Positions 10,216-22,358 of a stretch of 64,000 bases of DNA are shown here, piece by piece. Source of the DNA: Sympetrum striolatum (lineage: Eukaryota > Arthropoda > Insecta > Odonata > Libellulidae); contig OX388349.1 of the NCBI GenBank assembly GCA_947579665.1, forward strand, positions 20,926,459-20,990,458. Direction: 5' to 3'. A program made the translations under genes and the position numbers. How positions within the stretch are numbered: the stretch's first letter is position 1; each line of letters begins with the position of its first letter. The notes beneath the pieces were generated by a model, which saw nothing but the letters and a program-made list of their open reading frames with translations, was not told the origin of the DNA and ran no database searches.

Positions 10216-12982
10216 ACGCGATTTGTTAGGGTATTTTGCTATAATTTATAATATCTCCATATGATAGTTTGAGGGAATAAAATATAGCACTATTTTCCAG
10301 AAGGTTACTCGAAGATATTGAGCAAGTATAAACGAATTTTGTATTGCTTTTAACAATTTCTATCCTGCCCAGAAGCACATTAAACATGAAGATTTATCTT
10401 AGTGATTCCAAGCAAAAGCTATAGCTTTTCTTTGACCCTTTTTACGAAGAAAATAAATTCATCCTATTTTGTACTACACAAAATGGAGAAAATCTGAATT
10501 ACATTAGCCTTTCTCTGTCTATTAAGCATATCAAACCTGATGCAAGATTGGAGAAGAGGAAGATAGGCTAAGGGTATTTAAGATGAAAATGATAATGTAG
10601 TATTTAAGTGAGAGTATATTCCAAAAACTCTGATTTGAGCAACTGTTTCGGGAACTAAATCATGCTGACACTGGCGATATCAAATTAGTTATTCATTTAC
10701 GCATACTATCCGTTCTGTTCTACTCCACCACACTCTTAGCTTTGCAGCGTTGTGCTACGTAAATTTTACTGTGTTTTCACCTTTAACAGATCATTTTATT
10801 TTTGCTTTTATGTGTGGTTTTATAAAATTTAATTTGAGTTTATCTTATTTTTTGCATATTGGTTTTATGGGACTTTTTAACTTTGCAGAACACAAAGAAA
10901 GAAAACGCTCAATTACCATTATCGATTAATGAATATTACACAAGAGACTCGTTTTGACAAAACTGTAAAACAAGTAGTAACCAAATTATTCCCACTCATG
11001 TACTGATAAAATCTGGTTTTGCAACCTCTTTTGCTTTTTTAAGCGGGGATAGAATTCGGGGAATGGCATGTTACGCCTCCATCAAAAACAATAGCCTCAA
11101 CTGGAGGAAGTGAAGATGATTTGATATTCCTAGAAACACCTCTCCTGACCTCTAACCGCTCTTGAGCCTTCCTATAAAGCTTTCTCCCTGTATCCTTCCC
11201 TCTCATCTGCACCCTCTTTTACCCTCTGCCCACCTGTATATGCCATATTTATAAGTGCACTCTATCTGAATATACTATTCCTATTGCGAAAGTTGTCTTC
11301 GTAAATGAACTTGTAGAAATCTATTTCTGACACGTTTTTAATTTCGTTCTCTGTATTATTTGGATATTCTTAATCCTCTCACTGTATTTATCGTACTCAT
11401 TTATTGTATATTTATTATTTATTGTGTATATGTTAAGTATTTGGAATACAGTTGTTATAGATATAATCAGGTATGATCTTGTATAAGGTTGCAGCTATGG
11501 ACGATGTTCCAAATTTCAGCCTCTTCTACAATAATAATAATAATAATACATATCTCATAAAATTTACTTGACCTCTGCTAATAAATCCCGGTAGTTTCTT
11601 ATACATTTTTGTAACTTCTTATTTATTATTTTGCTTGCCCTCATAATTTTTCGATCATTTCTCCTCACCCCCATACCAAAGCTGCTTAGATGTTTTTGCT
11701 AATGTTAATACAATTTGTTACCTAAGTTTCACGAGGTAACAAAACCTAACTTACAAGTAATTTTCTATTTTACGTATTGGCAGCACTCTTGTGGTAAAAG
11801 ACAGGCTTGCTTGTTTCAGCATTAAAAAACAGATAAATTAAGCATTGGTGTTAACAACTATAACGATTAGCGAGTGGATGATTTGCTACAATTTGTGAGT
11901 TACTGGATAGAGTGTTTATTCATGAAAGAGATTTGAAGGATAAGATAGTCGTCATTTAATATATTAAGGAGTAAAAGTATTATTTACAGAATTCTAATTT
12001 GCTACCTATTTATTGACGGTTTCGTCAATTCCCGCATCAACGTTTACTAAAGAAAATGGAATAATACAATCTGGAATAAAATCTATTTTTAACCACAATC
12101 CAAATATAAATCTAATTGAAAACCAGCAATGTCCCAGTGTTCTTATTTCAAGATTAAGGGCAAGCAGGTATTTCTATTAAAAATCTCACTTTCCAGTTAT
12201 AGGCCAGGGATTTTTTGGATGTCCTTTATCCTGGAAACTAAGTGCTATTAAATGAACATAAATTAACCTCGGATCGTACAGCTACATTTATCTGAGGAAT
12301 TCCTGGCCAAGGACTGTTATATATATTTAGACTTATTACACGGTTGATAAGATAAAATAATGAACGTGCCTTGTTTTCCAAAAATTACCGATAATGCATC
12401 AAAAAATTCCACGGCTAACCTTTGAAAATCTCGACTTTGCTTCGCGTGACTGAAATCGGTGTATTCTTTGTGAGTCCGGTTATCGAAAAGGTTGGAATTA
12501 CAAATCTTTTTTGAAGCATTCTTAACTAATTTCTTAATGAAGGTAATTGTTTCAGGAAAATTAGTCGAGAGAAATTTAATAAGCCTCCCTATCATTCCTG
12601 TTAAGATGAAATTCCGAATGCTGTCTAAGAGAGAACATTCTTCATTCTATCTCTGTAAGGTAAAAATTATTTTTTTGATAATGACTGTAATATTTTTCCT
12701 CTTTTTAACCTTAATGTTACACTTATTTAAGAGATTTTGGTTATATGTTATTATCTTGATGAATATACGTCATTATTTATTCTTGGATTCGTTATGAATA
12801 TGAAAACATAAAGAGAATACGAGTATGTAAATATATTCCTCAAGAATAGACGTTATTGACATAAATTAGCAACGAAACAGAAAATTGTGATCACAACTCG
12901 TTTCTAAAGCGATTTATAGTGGCCCTGTTTAGTTTGCAATCTATTGTTCAAATCAGTCATAATAGATATCCCCTATTTTTAG
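10216..12982. other. Long AT-rich non-coding stretch
   Basis: No confident gene. A mildly C/T-rich part lies at 11100-11230. An (AAT)n run at about 11528-11548 could be a retroelement tail but has no recognisable body. The 12317-12797 frames show no domain. Confidence 0.5.
11528..11548. repeat. (AAT)n microsatellite
   Basis: About seven AAT units, similar to the tails of nearby LINE fragments. Confidence 0.8.
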
Positions 12983-13149
12983 GTATTTTAAATCAAATGC
13001 CACGAACAGCATTTGCATTTACGATTCGATTCGAATTTGAATTTGGCAGGCCATTGGACTCGATAATGTCTGCATTTGACAGGCTCTTGCTCCTCCTATC
13101 AAGAGCGGGTTTGTATTCATACGCTCAAACAGTGCAAGCATATTTACAG
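12983..13149 (+). CDS. Candidate coding exon, unrecognised
   Basis: A 167-nt segment lies between a good acceptor (CCCCTATTTTTAG, ending 12982) and a good donor (CAG/GTATGA at 13149/13150). One frame is open throughout: two bases and then 55 whole codons, ending LYSYAQTVQAYLQ. The sequence is mixed in composition, with an FGRPLDSIMSAFDRLLLLL segment, unlike the low-complexity chance frames elsewhere. I recognise no domain and see no neighbouring exon, so it could be chance or a retroelement fragment. Confidence 0.2.
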
Positions 13150-13925
13150 GTATGAATAGCATTCATGCTTACAGCTACTAATAGCCGCCATTTAAAATTA
13201 GCCACTCTCGGAAGAATATAGAACACAAATAAATTTCCAAAGTTCGTGTTAACCGGCAGCTTCAATCACTAATACTACCGTTTCACCGAGATATTTTTAG
13301 AATTCAAGTGGGAATGTACACTGAAAAGTTTTAATACAATTGTAATTCCACATAACGTTCAGACTCCTTGAGATTATATTCAATTCGGATTCCATAGGTG
13401 AAGAAAATTAGCGATACACATATCACGAATCCAAGCATTTGAAGATATCCTCAAAACTAGGAAAATATTTGAAAACCAAACCAGAGGAAAAACAGGTTTT
13501 TCCAGGAAGGAAACTTAAGCCAAACCGCAAATGTATATCCTCGAAACTGAGTCAAAACCGGAGACAATTTGTTATTGTAACTAGATTTTTTGTTTGAATT
13601 AAAATTAAGTTTACTAACCATAATTAAACTTAATTATCATCATCATAAGGCTCACTAAAAATTAAAAGTTAAAATGTACACAGCAGCAAATGAGTTCATA
13701 CTCAGAAAACTTCTTTTGTGTCTCAAGCTTAATTTTAGCACTTAATCATGTTAAGTAAAACTAAAATAACATGAGAGATTATAATATTTGATACTAGGAA
13801 CAAAAAATATAGGTTTTATGGTGACTGCAGGAGAAAAACCTGAGCTAAAACAATCATAGCTCGTTACCATACTTAAAGCAACACTCTCTAATGACAACAC
13901 AACTTTTTAACAGTTCATTCCTAAA
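13150..13925. other. AT-rich non-coding stretch
   Basis: No feature seen. Confidence 0.55.
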
Positions 13926-14290
13926 AATTTCAGTAGCAAACACAACTCGAGCCTTTCACTTTTGTATCCGCCTCTTAGGAGAGCAATCGGCTTGAAAAAT
14001 GTAACACTTCCCGTTCACGGAATCTCCCCGCCGCGCCACTTCCGGACTCGGGGAAAAATGTAATCGCTCTCCGTTTGCGAACTTCATTTCTCTTGGTGGC
14101 GCTGTCGGTCTTATCCCGCTGCCACTTCTCAAGTGCCCGCCAAGATGTTACTCGACGTCTCGTCTGACGCGGATGCCAAATTATTTGCCGCCATAGTCTT
14201 GTTAGCATTACGGGATTAAGAGACTTGAGACGGAGGGTGTACATTGCCATCTACGCGTGATACCACCAAGACAAGCGATATATCAGCTCA
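13926..14290. other. Short GC island
   Basis: C-rich from about 13930 to 14060, then mixed. Contains GGTGGCGC at 14095-14102. A 91-codon minus-strand frame (14250-13975) has no domain. Confidence 0.45.
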
Positions 14291-14620
14291 CGCGAGAGCG
14301 ATTTAACCAAGTTGAACACTCTGAGACGCAGAAATGACACAGAAATAAAGTCGTAGTCAAAATGAATAGCACTCTTTTCATTCAAGGATCCTTATATAAA
14401 TTGGAACGAATTAACTCAATATTTACTAGGAGACTGCGAAACTACATAGAGAATACTTCATAATAATCCTCCTTTGGACTTATGGGTGTCTTTTAGAATA
14501 AAGATAACTGAAAAGAATTGGAAAGTGAAATTTATTGTCCAACTTCAACCACTTGATGACATATTTTCTCACCATATTATATCAAATAGGATGATTAAAA
14601 GAAACGGGTAAGTTTTTAGC
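14291..14620. other. AT-rich non-coding stretch
   Basis: No feature seen. Confidence 0.5.
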
Positions 14621-14624
14621 CGAA

Positions 14625-14690
14625 CCAGATAGCCTAGTGGGCTTTTAGAAACTGTTCCGGGTTCGATATCTGACTTTAGCGCATGTCCAA
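14625..14690 (+). mobile_element. tRNA-derived SINE head, fragment
   Basis: The A-box-like TAGCCTAGTGG (14630-14640) and B-box-like GGTTCGATATC (14660-14670) have tRNA-like spacing. No acceptor stem is visible, so this is not a functional tRNA. Confidence 0.5.
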
Positions 14691-14819
14691 ATGACCTACG
14701 CAGTAAAAGCCACTTTAAAAATACTACTACCAAGTTTTTAGCACATCTCTAACAGCAAATCACTCGACTACTGTAAATTTACACTCAGTAATTGGCTTCA
14801 TCAATAAAGACGCTTTTTA

Positions 14820-14841
14820 ATAATCACGTGAGTACAGCTAG
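14820..14841 (+). mobile_element. Possible Helitron 3' end
   Basis: CACGTGAGTACAGCTAG followed by T resembles the end of the Helitron at 4971 (GGTACAGCTAG, then T). No matching 5' terminus was found nearby. Confidence 0.25.
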
Positions 14842-15009
14842 TATTACAATTTTTATAAAAAACGCGGACTACAGGAAAGGAAATAATAAAAATTTGGGCT
14901 AAAGTATGGATTAGGTGACCAATAGGAGTGACCTGGTATAATTCATTCGCGATCTCTAGTCCTATGAGGTTCAACTAATCCACAGCGGGAAAGCTGTTAG
15001 CGCATAAAT

Positions 15010-15312
15010 CGGGGGTGGCGAACCTATGGCACGCGAGAAAATTTTCTACGCAAGTTAAACTCCTACTACATTATATTTTTTTGCATAATTCACTTCAGAA
15101 ATGAAGCTCCACAGTAAATAAATGTGGATTCTGTTCATAAGTAGTGAAACCTAACGATCATTTAAGTCTTACACAAGATCTTAATCGCATCGTTCACATT
15201 TAAAAGTTTATCATATCAAACTTTCACTGCATGGTTCGGCACCACATTCCCACGCAAGCCCTTTATGCTTATTAAATATGGCACTCTTGCCGCAAAAGGT
15301 TCTCCAGCCCTG
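15010..15312. mobile_element. hAT-like MITE, 303 bp, with imperfect 8-bp target duplication
   Basis: The left end (GGGGTGGCGAACCTATGG) and the reverse complement of the right end (CAGGGCTGGAGAACCTTTT) match at 13 of the first 16 bases. The flanking octamers GCATAAAT (15002-15009) and GTATAGAT (15313-15320) agree at 6 of 8 positions. Length, termini and 8-bp duplication fit a non-autonomous hAT element. No coding sequence. Confidence 0.7.
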
Positions 15313-15399
15313 GTATAGATCAGTAAGAGTTGCCTCTGCTATTATACAGTTATACTGCTATTCAACTACCGAGTGTCGGCCTCTAGATCGTGAATGAAC

Positions 15400-16260
15400 C
15401 ATGCATAAAGTTTGCTTATATAATTTGAGTCAACCGATAACTTGGAAGGATAAAATTGCAACTTCACGTCCTTCATACTACCACAAAAATCTAGAAAAAC
15501 CAGAACTCCATACTCTCAAACCACGCGATGTTCACGAAAATCAGCCCAAAAATCTCCACATTTATCCCCGCGTTTCCTCCGCCGTCAAACGGTCGAATGC
15601 CTCCGTAATCGACGGGGACACGACACCGACATTCCACGCGCTAATTCAAACAGTAGCTGAAGAAAACCGCGCCGTATATCATCCCCACAGTGAGGTTATT
15701 CACCAAACTCTTACCGCGAAGGAACTCGCGTGTTTAATTAAAGCCTACAACGTTCCCTGGAATAATAATCGAAGAAACTATCTCGCCAAGCACGCATCTT
15801 CCAGAGAAGGGGATACGGAATCCACGTGGCCCATCCATCACGGGGTAAAACAGATGACAGTGGGGTGGGCGTGGCGTATAAATTCAATCGTTTCAAACCG
15901 ACTCCTTCCTTCTCACCCTCTGCCGCTGTCACACGCACCGTGGCTGTGTTTGTCGCGTGCTGCATGCCCGTTAACCGAGGGGTTGCAACAAATTCCGGCC
16001 CGATTCCGTTTCAACGGGCGCTGTTGCCGCTCCAAAGGGTTCCCCCTTTTAACAGGAGGATGTTTCCCTGCCACCTGAGACCTTCGGAGGCCCGATTTGG
16101 AATGCAGTTCGCGATATGGAGAAGAATCGGAGGCCTTAGAGATATGGGTTATTCGTAGTATGGAAAGTGTGTAGGGTTGATTGTAAGACAAAGTAAAAAG
16201 GGAATAAGATGAGGAGGGAAGAAGGGGTTTTGATTGAAGAAATAAAGGGAAGCTACAGTA
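15400..16260. other. GC island with C-to-G skew switch near 16080
   Basis: C/A-rich from about 15480 to 16080, then G-rich to 16260. The longest frame of the window (225 codons, 15401-16078) lies here, overlapped by open frames on both strands (15826-16158 plus, 16191-15913 minus). Such multi-frame openness indicates stop-poor composition. No domain, signal peptide or membrane segment is seen. Confidence 0.5.
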
Positions 16261-17155
16261 TGTGGGTCATATAAACCAAATACTCCCTCAGCACAGTAGA
16301 TGTAGGAGAAAAAATGCTATACAGTGTTAAAGAATTTGTTTTTTTAGATGTGCGTCTAGCATAAAAAAGAAACACTGAACAGGGTTGATAGTAATGCTAA
16401 CGTTGAAGAGGTGTAGATGCCGAGGGAAGAGATGGTATTAACTGAAACACAATAAGTGACCATATAGGATTTGAGTGGATGAAATGCACCCCATAGCAAT
16501 TTCTTCCCCCAGTGGTTACCTTCAAGGTAAGGCTGAGTAAATTTTAATAACAGGGCAAAATACATTTAGGGTTGGGTGAGTTTCAGTGAATCATGAAGAT
16601 TTTATTAATGGGTTTATGAGTCCAATAGATGTATTTATGTTCACGGAGTTGATTAATATGTGTGTATTCATCGACATTAAGATGTATTGTCTCTGGTCAG
16701 AGATAGGTTTTCCTTGGGGTTTCCCCCTTCTTGGGAAAATTCCTTTCAGACTTTCCTGTGTTAAGTACTATTTGAATGACCATAGTTTTTATGTATATAT
16801 TTACCAAGTCAGGCTACCGAAAACCAAGCATTTCGCTGTTTATATAGTCATTCCGTATGATTAAATTATTGGTTTTCTTCTCCAATAATAAGTGTAATAA
16901 TTCTTCTCAAACGTTAATAGCACTATTTGGAAGCTTTTTATCTCTCAAACACATACGCATTCATTTAAACATAAACTTATGATTTATTACAATACCTTAA
17001 GACAGCAGGTTCCTGGAAAATTATTCTACACACGGATTGAAACGATGAACTTCTGTCGAAATATAATATTGCATAGATTATGTTCTCTTATATAATCGAT
17101 TACATCGGAAATATAATATTGATCGAACAAACTATTATTCATTGCCATATATAGT
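16261..17155. other. AT-rich non-coding stretch
   Basis: No gene or repeat recognised. Confidence 0.55.
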
Positions 17156-17590
17156 CAAGAGCACCCCCAAGAACTAGCAACGACAAGAGAAAACTCAGCA
17201 CGAGAACAAAGCGTTAGGATGATAGCGGAATATAATTCTAGCAAGTAGCCGACGATACTATAATTGGTGTTAACACAATCGAAATTTTCGAGACCGGGGC
17301 TAGCACCCCTTTGAGAGAGTGGTCTACAGAAGAAGAAGAGGGAGATTTAGAAGCCTTTCCTTGCCCACGGGTCATGGCCCTCTTCCTTAATGAGCGCCAA
17401 CTGCCACTGGTAGATGGAGAGGGCTGCAGGGGAATTAAGAGAGTGAGATATGACGCAAATTAAGCCCAGCGACAAAGAGAGCCGAGGTCCCTGACAGGCG
17501 GGTGAAGATGGCATAGACACGCAGATAACGAAGCAAGGAAACGAGAAGGGGAGAGGTTGCTAAGGGGAGGATATACAGGGGCCGTTAAAG
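17156..17590. other. Small GC island, purine-rich on the + strand
   Basis: A short C/A-rich lead-in (17160-17220), then G-rich sequence (17290-17580). Confidence 0.4.
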
Positions 17591-18060
17591 TATAACAGTT
17601 TGCATACACACACCCAATATTCGGATATAGCAGAATGCTTGAATTTAAGTGTACATGTATCTTCAACTATGAAAACACGTTTGAAGCATATCTACCAAGG
17701 AATCCTTTGCAAGAGCCATAATTGAAGTAAGGGTGTGGAATTTCATGCTTAATAATGCAAGGCAGTAAGACTAATTTCATATCACTGAAAGTCACATGTA
17801 TAGAAATCTTGAATTATTTTGAACCATTAAATTTAAGCTTTAAAAAATGTTCATCACATGTATATTATTTACATTAATTTGGACTTGGTTCGTACAATTT
17901 CCTTGAAGATAAAGAACATATAACAGTGTAAAAGGGAAAACCTAACAGTGTGAGATTCTTTTGCGTTTAAGTCATTGCTGCGCGAGAAACAATGGTAGAT
18001 GTCATCGTTGCATGAGAAAGAGAAAAAAAAGTTTCATGTGTCTTTAGCCACTATCTAGAT
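17591..18060. other. AT-rich non-coding stretch
   Basis: No feature seen. Confidence 0.5.
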
Positions 18061-18313
18061 CAGTGTTCTCCAAACTTTTTCTAGTCATCCACCACCTAAG
18101 TTTTTTTTTAATTTCTGATGTTCTGATTTTAAAATTAAATTATTAAACGAATAAAGCGTAAACGACAACTTCTTCGGGACACAGGCTTTAGGAATAAATC
18201 GATAGGAAATTGCAGAAAATGCCAAATTTTCGAGATTTGCTACATCTTTTCTATTTAGCCCCTTAATCAAATTTCCCCCCTGTGGAGCGTGGAACCCACG
18301 TTGGGAAACACAG
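18061..18313. mobile_element. hAT-like MITE, about 253 bp
   Basis: Begins CAGTGTTCTCCAAACTTTTT, a typical hAT terminus followed by a CCACCACCTAAG block, and ends in the inverted counterpart ACGTTGGGAAACACAG. About 10 of the first 15 terminal bases match. No clear target duplication is seen, which suggests an old copy. Confidence 0.6.
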
Positions 18314-18880
18314 ATAAATACAATGAAAACCTTTTCTTTTATAATGACTATCTGGGTTTCATCTCCAATTTCACCATTTACTTTCTATTTAGATTAAAAT
18401 TCAAGTTCTCCATATCTGCTGTATTAGTATTTTTTTGACTTTTCAACTCCTACGCAAAAAGTTTCAACTTTAGTGTCACGAGGAGAATGAAACACTTTAT
18501 TATTATTTAAACATTATTGAAATGTATCTCAATTCAATTTCAACTCTTAAACGGTTATATAAACTAAGTATGGTAATTCATGATAGTGCTCAAAACGTGT
18601 TAAATGATCCCGATATCACAAAAAATCTAATTTAATTCTTTGTTACCGCATGACCAAATCAATTAGAAAAAAGTACTTCCTACATAAGGTGTGTTCATAA
18701 GGTATCGTCTGCGACATTGAACGTGAATAAAAGAAAAGACCTTAATTGAAATGGGGAACGCCAAGATGAAAAAACCTGAATTATAAACGATTGGCAATAT
18801 GTATAAAAGGTATCCTAAAATATAATTACAGACAAACTACACACAGAACGAGAGAATTCACAGCTGAAGTCATCCTTTGG
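18314..18880. other. AT-rich non-coding stretch
   Basis: No feature seen. Confidence 0.5.
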
Positions 18881-19450
18881 AGATACAGGTAACGATCTTA
18901 TACAACATGAACTTTCTGAGATTCCAACCCCAGCGACGGAGGATATTGTGCTCCGAGCAACAGACACGATTCAGAAGAAAACAAAGGGCTGCATACGGGG
19001 GAAAAGTACAACCATGAATACTTGAAGGAGATTAGGAAGTTTGTTAATTATTGGCAAAAGAAGAAGTTTCCCTGTGGATAACAAAGGCTGGAGCGCTATT
19101 AATTACTCGGGATATTTGACTGAAAACCTCCGTGCAAAACGAGACCCAGCTTCCTCCTTCAAGACTGCATCTCGAGGTTTAAATCTTTTATAGGCCTTTA
19201 TTAATTTACGCGGGAGGTGCCATTAACTCGGCGCATCGCGAAATCGAAGTTAAATGTCGGATTAAAAGAGCTTTCTGGAGCGAGTGAAGGGAGTTAATGA
19301 GGGTTTATGAGGAATAATGAGTGCGCAAGACGCGGGGAAGGACTTCCCCCTTTGATTACGGCGAGGACGAAGGAGTTGGCGTAGACCAAAAGAAGAGACG
19401 TAAGTGCAAGAATTAAGGAAAGAGGATGGATAGACTGTAGTTCCAGTTAT
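18881..19450. other. GC island, mild C-to-G switch
   Basis: Mixed or C-leaning at 18890-19160, G-rich at 19200-19400. No coding evidence. Confidence 0.45.
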
Positions 19451-19475
19451 TCTCAATGATTGTTAAGCTAAGTAT

Positions 19476-19910
19476 ATTCATTTTACACGAGACAAAGATA
19501 AGTTGAGGATTCCATCACACAGAGCAAACCTAACTGGAAGAAGTTGTGAAGTTATGGCCTTAAAATTTTATAATAAATTGCCTAACGCTATCAAAGACAA
19601 TAAAAACGTACAATTCTGTAAATGAAAAAAATAAAAATTTAAAAATTAGTAAAATTAAAACATTTTCTCCTAACAAAAACCTACTCTAGTGTAAATGAAT
19701 ATGTAAATGAGGGGAGCCTGTATTAATATGTTAAAGAGTTGAAATGTGTTATTAAGAATAAAATGTATCCTGCAATATAATTTTAATGTATGTTGTAATT
19801 TGTTTCTAATGTAAATTTGACTGTTGGGTCGGTGTGATTATTACTGACTTATCCTATGCATATGTACGTATGTTCTTGGATGAATAAAAATTATTATTAT
19901 TATTATTATA
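19476..19910 (+). pseudogene. Decayed LINE reverse-transcriptase C-terminus with 3' UTR and (TTA)n tail
   Basis: A frame reads DKLRIPSHRANLTGR, then ALKFYNKLPNAIKD, then a stop. After a frameshift it continues KLKHFLLTKTYSSVNEYVNE. This order (H-R-T/N, then a Y-N-x-L-P block, then a basic helix ending in F-L) is typical of the last residues of many LINE reverse transcriptases. An AATAAA precedes the (TTA)n tail at about 19887-19908. Only the last ~90 codons survive. Confidence 0.72.
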
Positions 19911-21388
19911 AAGAATTTCTTGAATAGATCAACGATCTTGTATGGGATGAAAAATGACGCTACCTTGAAGTCAACTGAACAATTCATTTATTTTTGCATA
20001 CAATAAAATATTCTATTTCGCAGATCTTGAACTAATGATATAATGGCTTAAATGTGGATAAAGCATGGATGGAAATCGTTTTTTACCGGATAAAAATTTA
20101 GACTATAGTGCCTTAAATTATTAATTCGCTAATTTGCAGCATCCTTAACCCTAGAGGAGCATCTAGGGTCGTCACAAACGGAATTAATGCGTTAATAATT
20201 TAGATACGGTATGCTCCTAAGCTATGGTATGTAAACTCTTAGCAAGTCTTTCCGAATGTACCAAAAAGGCAATCAATCATAAAATTTAGTAAATATTTAG
20301 AAACAGCATGAAGAGAAAAATATAATTTAAGCTAAGAAATTTCCATATCAAGAGGATTAGAGTAATTTCTGGAATATGATATTTTATGAAGGCGGTGCAT
20401 ACGTTTTAAAAACTGATTATGTTCTACAGGTTAACAGAAATACTTCAAGTAATGTAAAATTTAAATTGTAATTGAGTTAAATAATTTAAAAGCGATTATA
20501 TGAAAGTGTTTTTGATCTTAAAACAAATTTAAGGATATAATAAAATTAATATGTTTAATTTTCACTTCTTGGAAAGGTGATATAACCATCTTAAAATAAA
20601 TAAACTTTGTAGATTCCACAATATATATAATCTTGGGACCGTTTCCTTTAAAGTATTAACATCATCTGGCAAACATGTAAAGGAAATTGAGTTCTAAATA
20701 TGAGTAAAATTAGGAGGGAAGAGGAAGGTGGGGATTAAGAAGGCAACACGTTGTGGGTAGGGAAAAAAGGGTAGTTTAAGGAGAGATATTAGTAGGCTAA
20801 TTTAAGGTCATTTCAGTCAATTTTAAGTATTTAAAAATTAATTAACTTACCTGTATTTCAAATATAATTTTTCGATTTACCCTAAACCTTTCTGTACTGT
20901 GAGAGAAATAAACTACAATAGTTTTAAAATATGCAAATTACTAAGTAAATCTTTCTATCACTTTTGCTTTCAGTGAATACAAATTTATAGAAGTAAAAAA
21001 ATGAACACTAAGGCAGAAATAAACAAGTATTATCCCTTTCTTTTAGTATTAATACTATTTTTAGATTTATTAATATTTGTACAGCAGGTAAATCATGCTT
21101 TATCTATCAATATAACTTTAATTATCCTTACCATTATAACTATTATATAATATTTAATTGTGGATTATTAATTACACTATAGTAGCTTATTAATCCCAAT
21201 CTTTAAGGCCTCCAATACTTGAATCGCATTTCTGAAAGCTCTTTATTTTCCATCTACTCTTCTTCTTCTGTTTTTTCAGATAAATGACATCCGTGGTCAA
21301 CCACCAAGAAATTTACCCTACAATATTGGACAGCAATTATGCAACTAGTGATATACCTGCTTTTATTTATTTCCATTTGTGTTTTCGC
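19911..21388. other. AT-rich non-coding stretch
   Basis: No gene recognised. A short G-rich patch lies at 20710-20790. Confidence 0.5.
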
Positions 21389-21657
21389 TGGTTTTTTTCG
21401 CTCCCCTTCTTGTGTGAGCGTTTTCCCGCACAGTGGGTTTTTCTCCGAAAGCCTTCAGCCAATGAGTTTTTCCCCACACCACAATTCTTTTATTTGTTTA
21501 CCTCTTTTTAATTTTCTTTATATATATATATATATGTATTTGTATTGTTTTTCCTCCTTTTCTGTAAGTAATATTAGTAACCCTTAATGGTTAGGTGTAA
21601 GAGAGGCCCTAATGGGCCTAACCTCGCCAAATAAAGAGTTTTTATTATTATTATATT
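21389..21657 (+). mobile_element. Truncated LINE 3' end, family C
   Basis: Shares blocks with 44826-45062 (a TTTTTCNC(A/G)CTC block, TGTGAG(C/T)GTTTTCC, CCNTCAGC) and with 1702-1828. It has the stem-loop AGGCCC (21604-21609) / GGGCCT (21614-21619), an AATAAA and a (TTA)n tail. No coding sequence remains. Confidence 0.75.
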
Positions 21658-21783
21658 ATAATCTGAGTATGAGGAGACTAAAATATCTCCATGAGCATAA
21701 AACAAAAACGGTATCATAAACGTCTTGTTATAGAGCTATATAGCCATTTTATTAGAAGAATCCAACCACAAATATATTCACTC

Positions 21784-22080
21784 ACATAGAGAGAGACAGA
21801 CGAGGAATATAGGCGTAAAAAGGGAAATCACAATGCAATCTCTCTGTTCCATGAGAACAAGGAGAGAGACATCGGGATCAATTTAAAGGAGAGGAAGGAC
21901 GATAAAAGTGAGCAAAGGCGGAGTATGAAAAGAGATTTATGGAGGAAACGAGGATGGGTTTACAAGGGAGCGTAAACGGTGTTGCTCGCTGAATGGGAAG
22001 AGAAGATAAAAGGAAGGGAAGATAAAAGGGAGAGAAGAAAGCGGAGTCGAAAAGGGAAGAGAGAGAAAAGCGCATAACTT
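21784..22080 (+). repeat. Polypurine tract
   Basis: Dominated by A and G, with repeated GGGAAGA and GAGAGAGA words. Low-complexity minus-strand frames rich in S, L, F and P arise from it and are not genes. Confidence 0.6.
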
Positions 22081-22358
22081 AAATTTACGACTTCGAAAAA
22101 CTCGCTCCAAAGAACAGATAAATATAAGCCATTGGATATAATATGATTTATCAAATTCCGCACGTCTGAGTTGCTGAGGAGCGGAAATCAGGTATTTCCG
22201 AAGATACCTCAATGGAACTCCGAAAGACTGAAATTTATTTTAACCGTAGAAAGGAGAGACTTTATAAAATTCCATGGAATCGTTTTATCAATAATAATGC
22301 AACTTGCAATGAATGTAAATTATTCATGACCAATGATCCATGATCTAAGTGCAGAAAA

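Noticed and set aside
15401..16078. 225-codon open frame, the longest in the window
   Set aside because: It lies in a GC island with several other open frames on both strands, shows no domain or signal, and its length is explained by low stop density.
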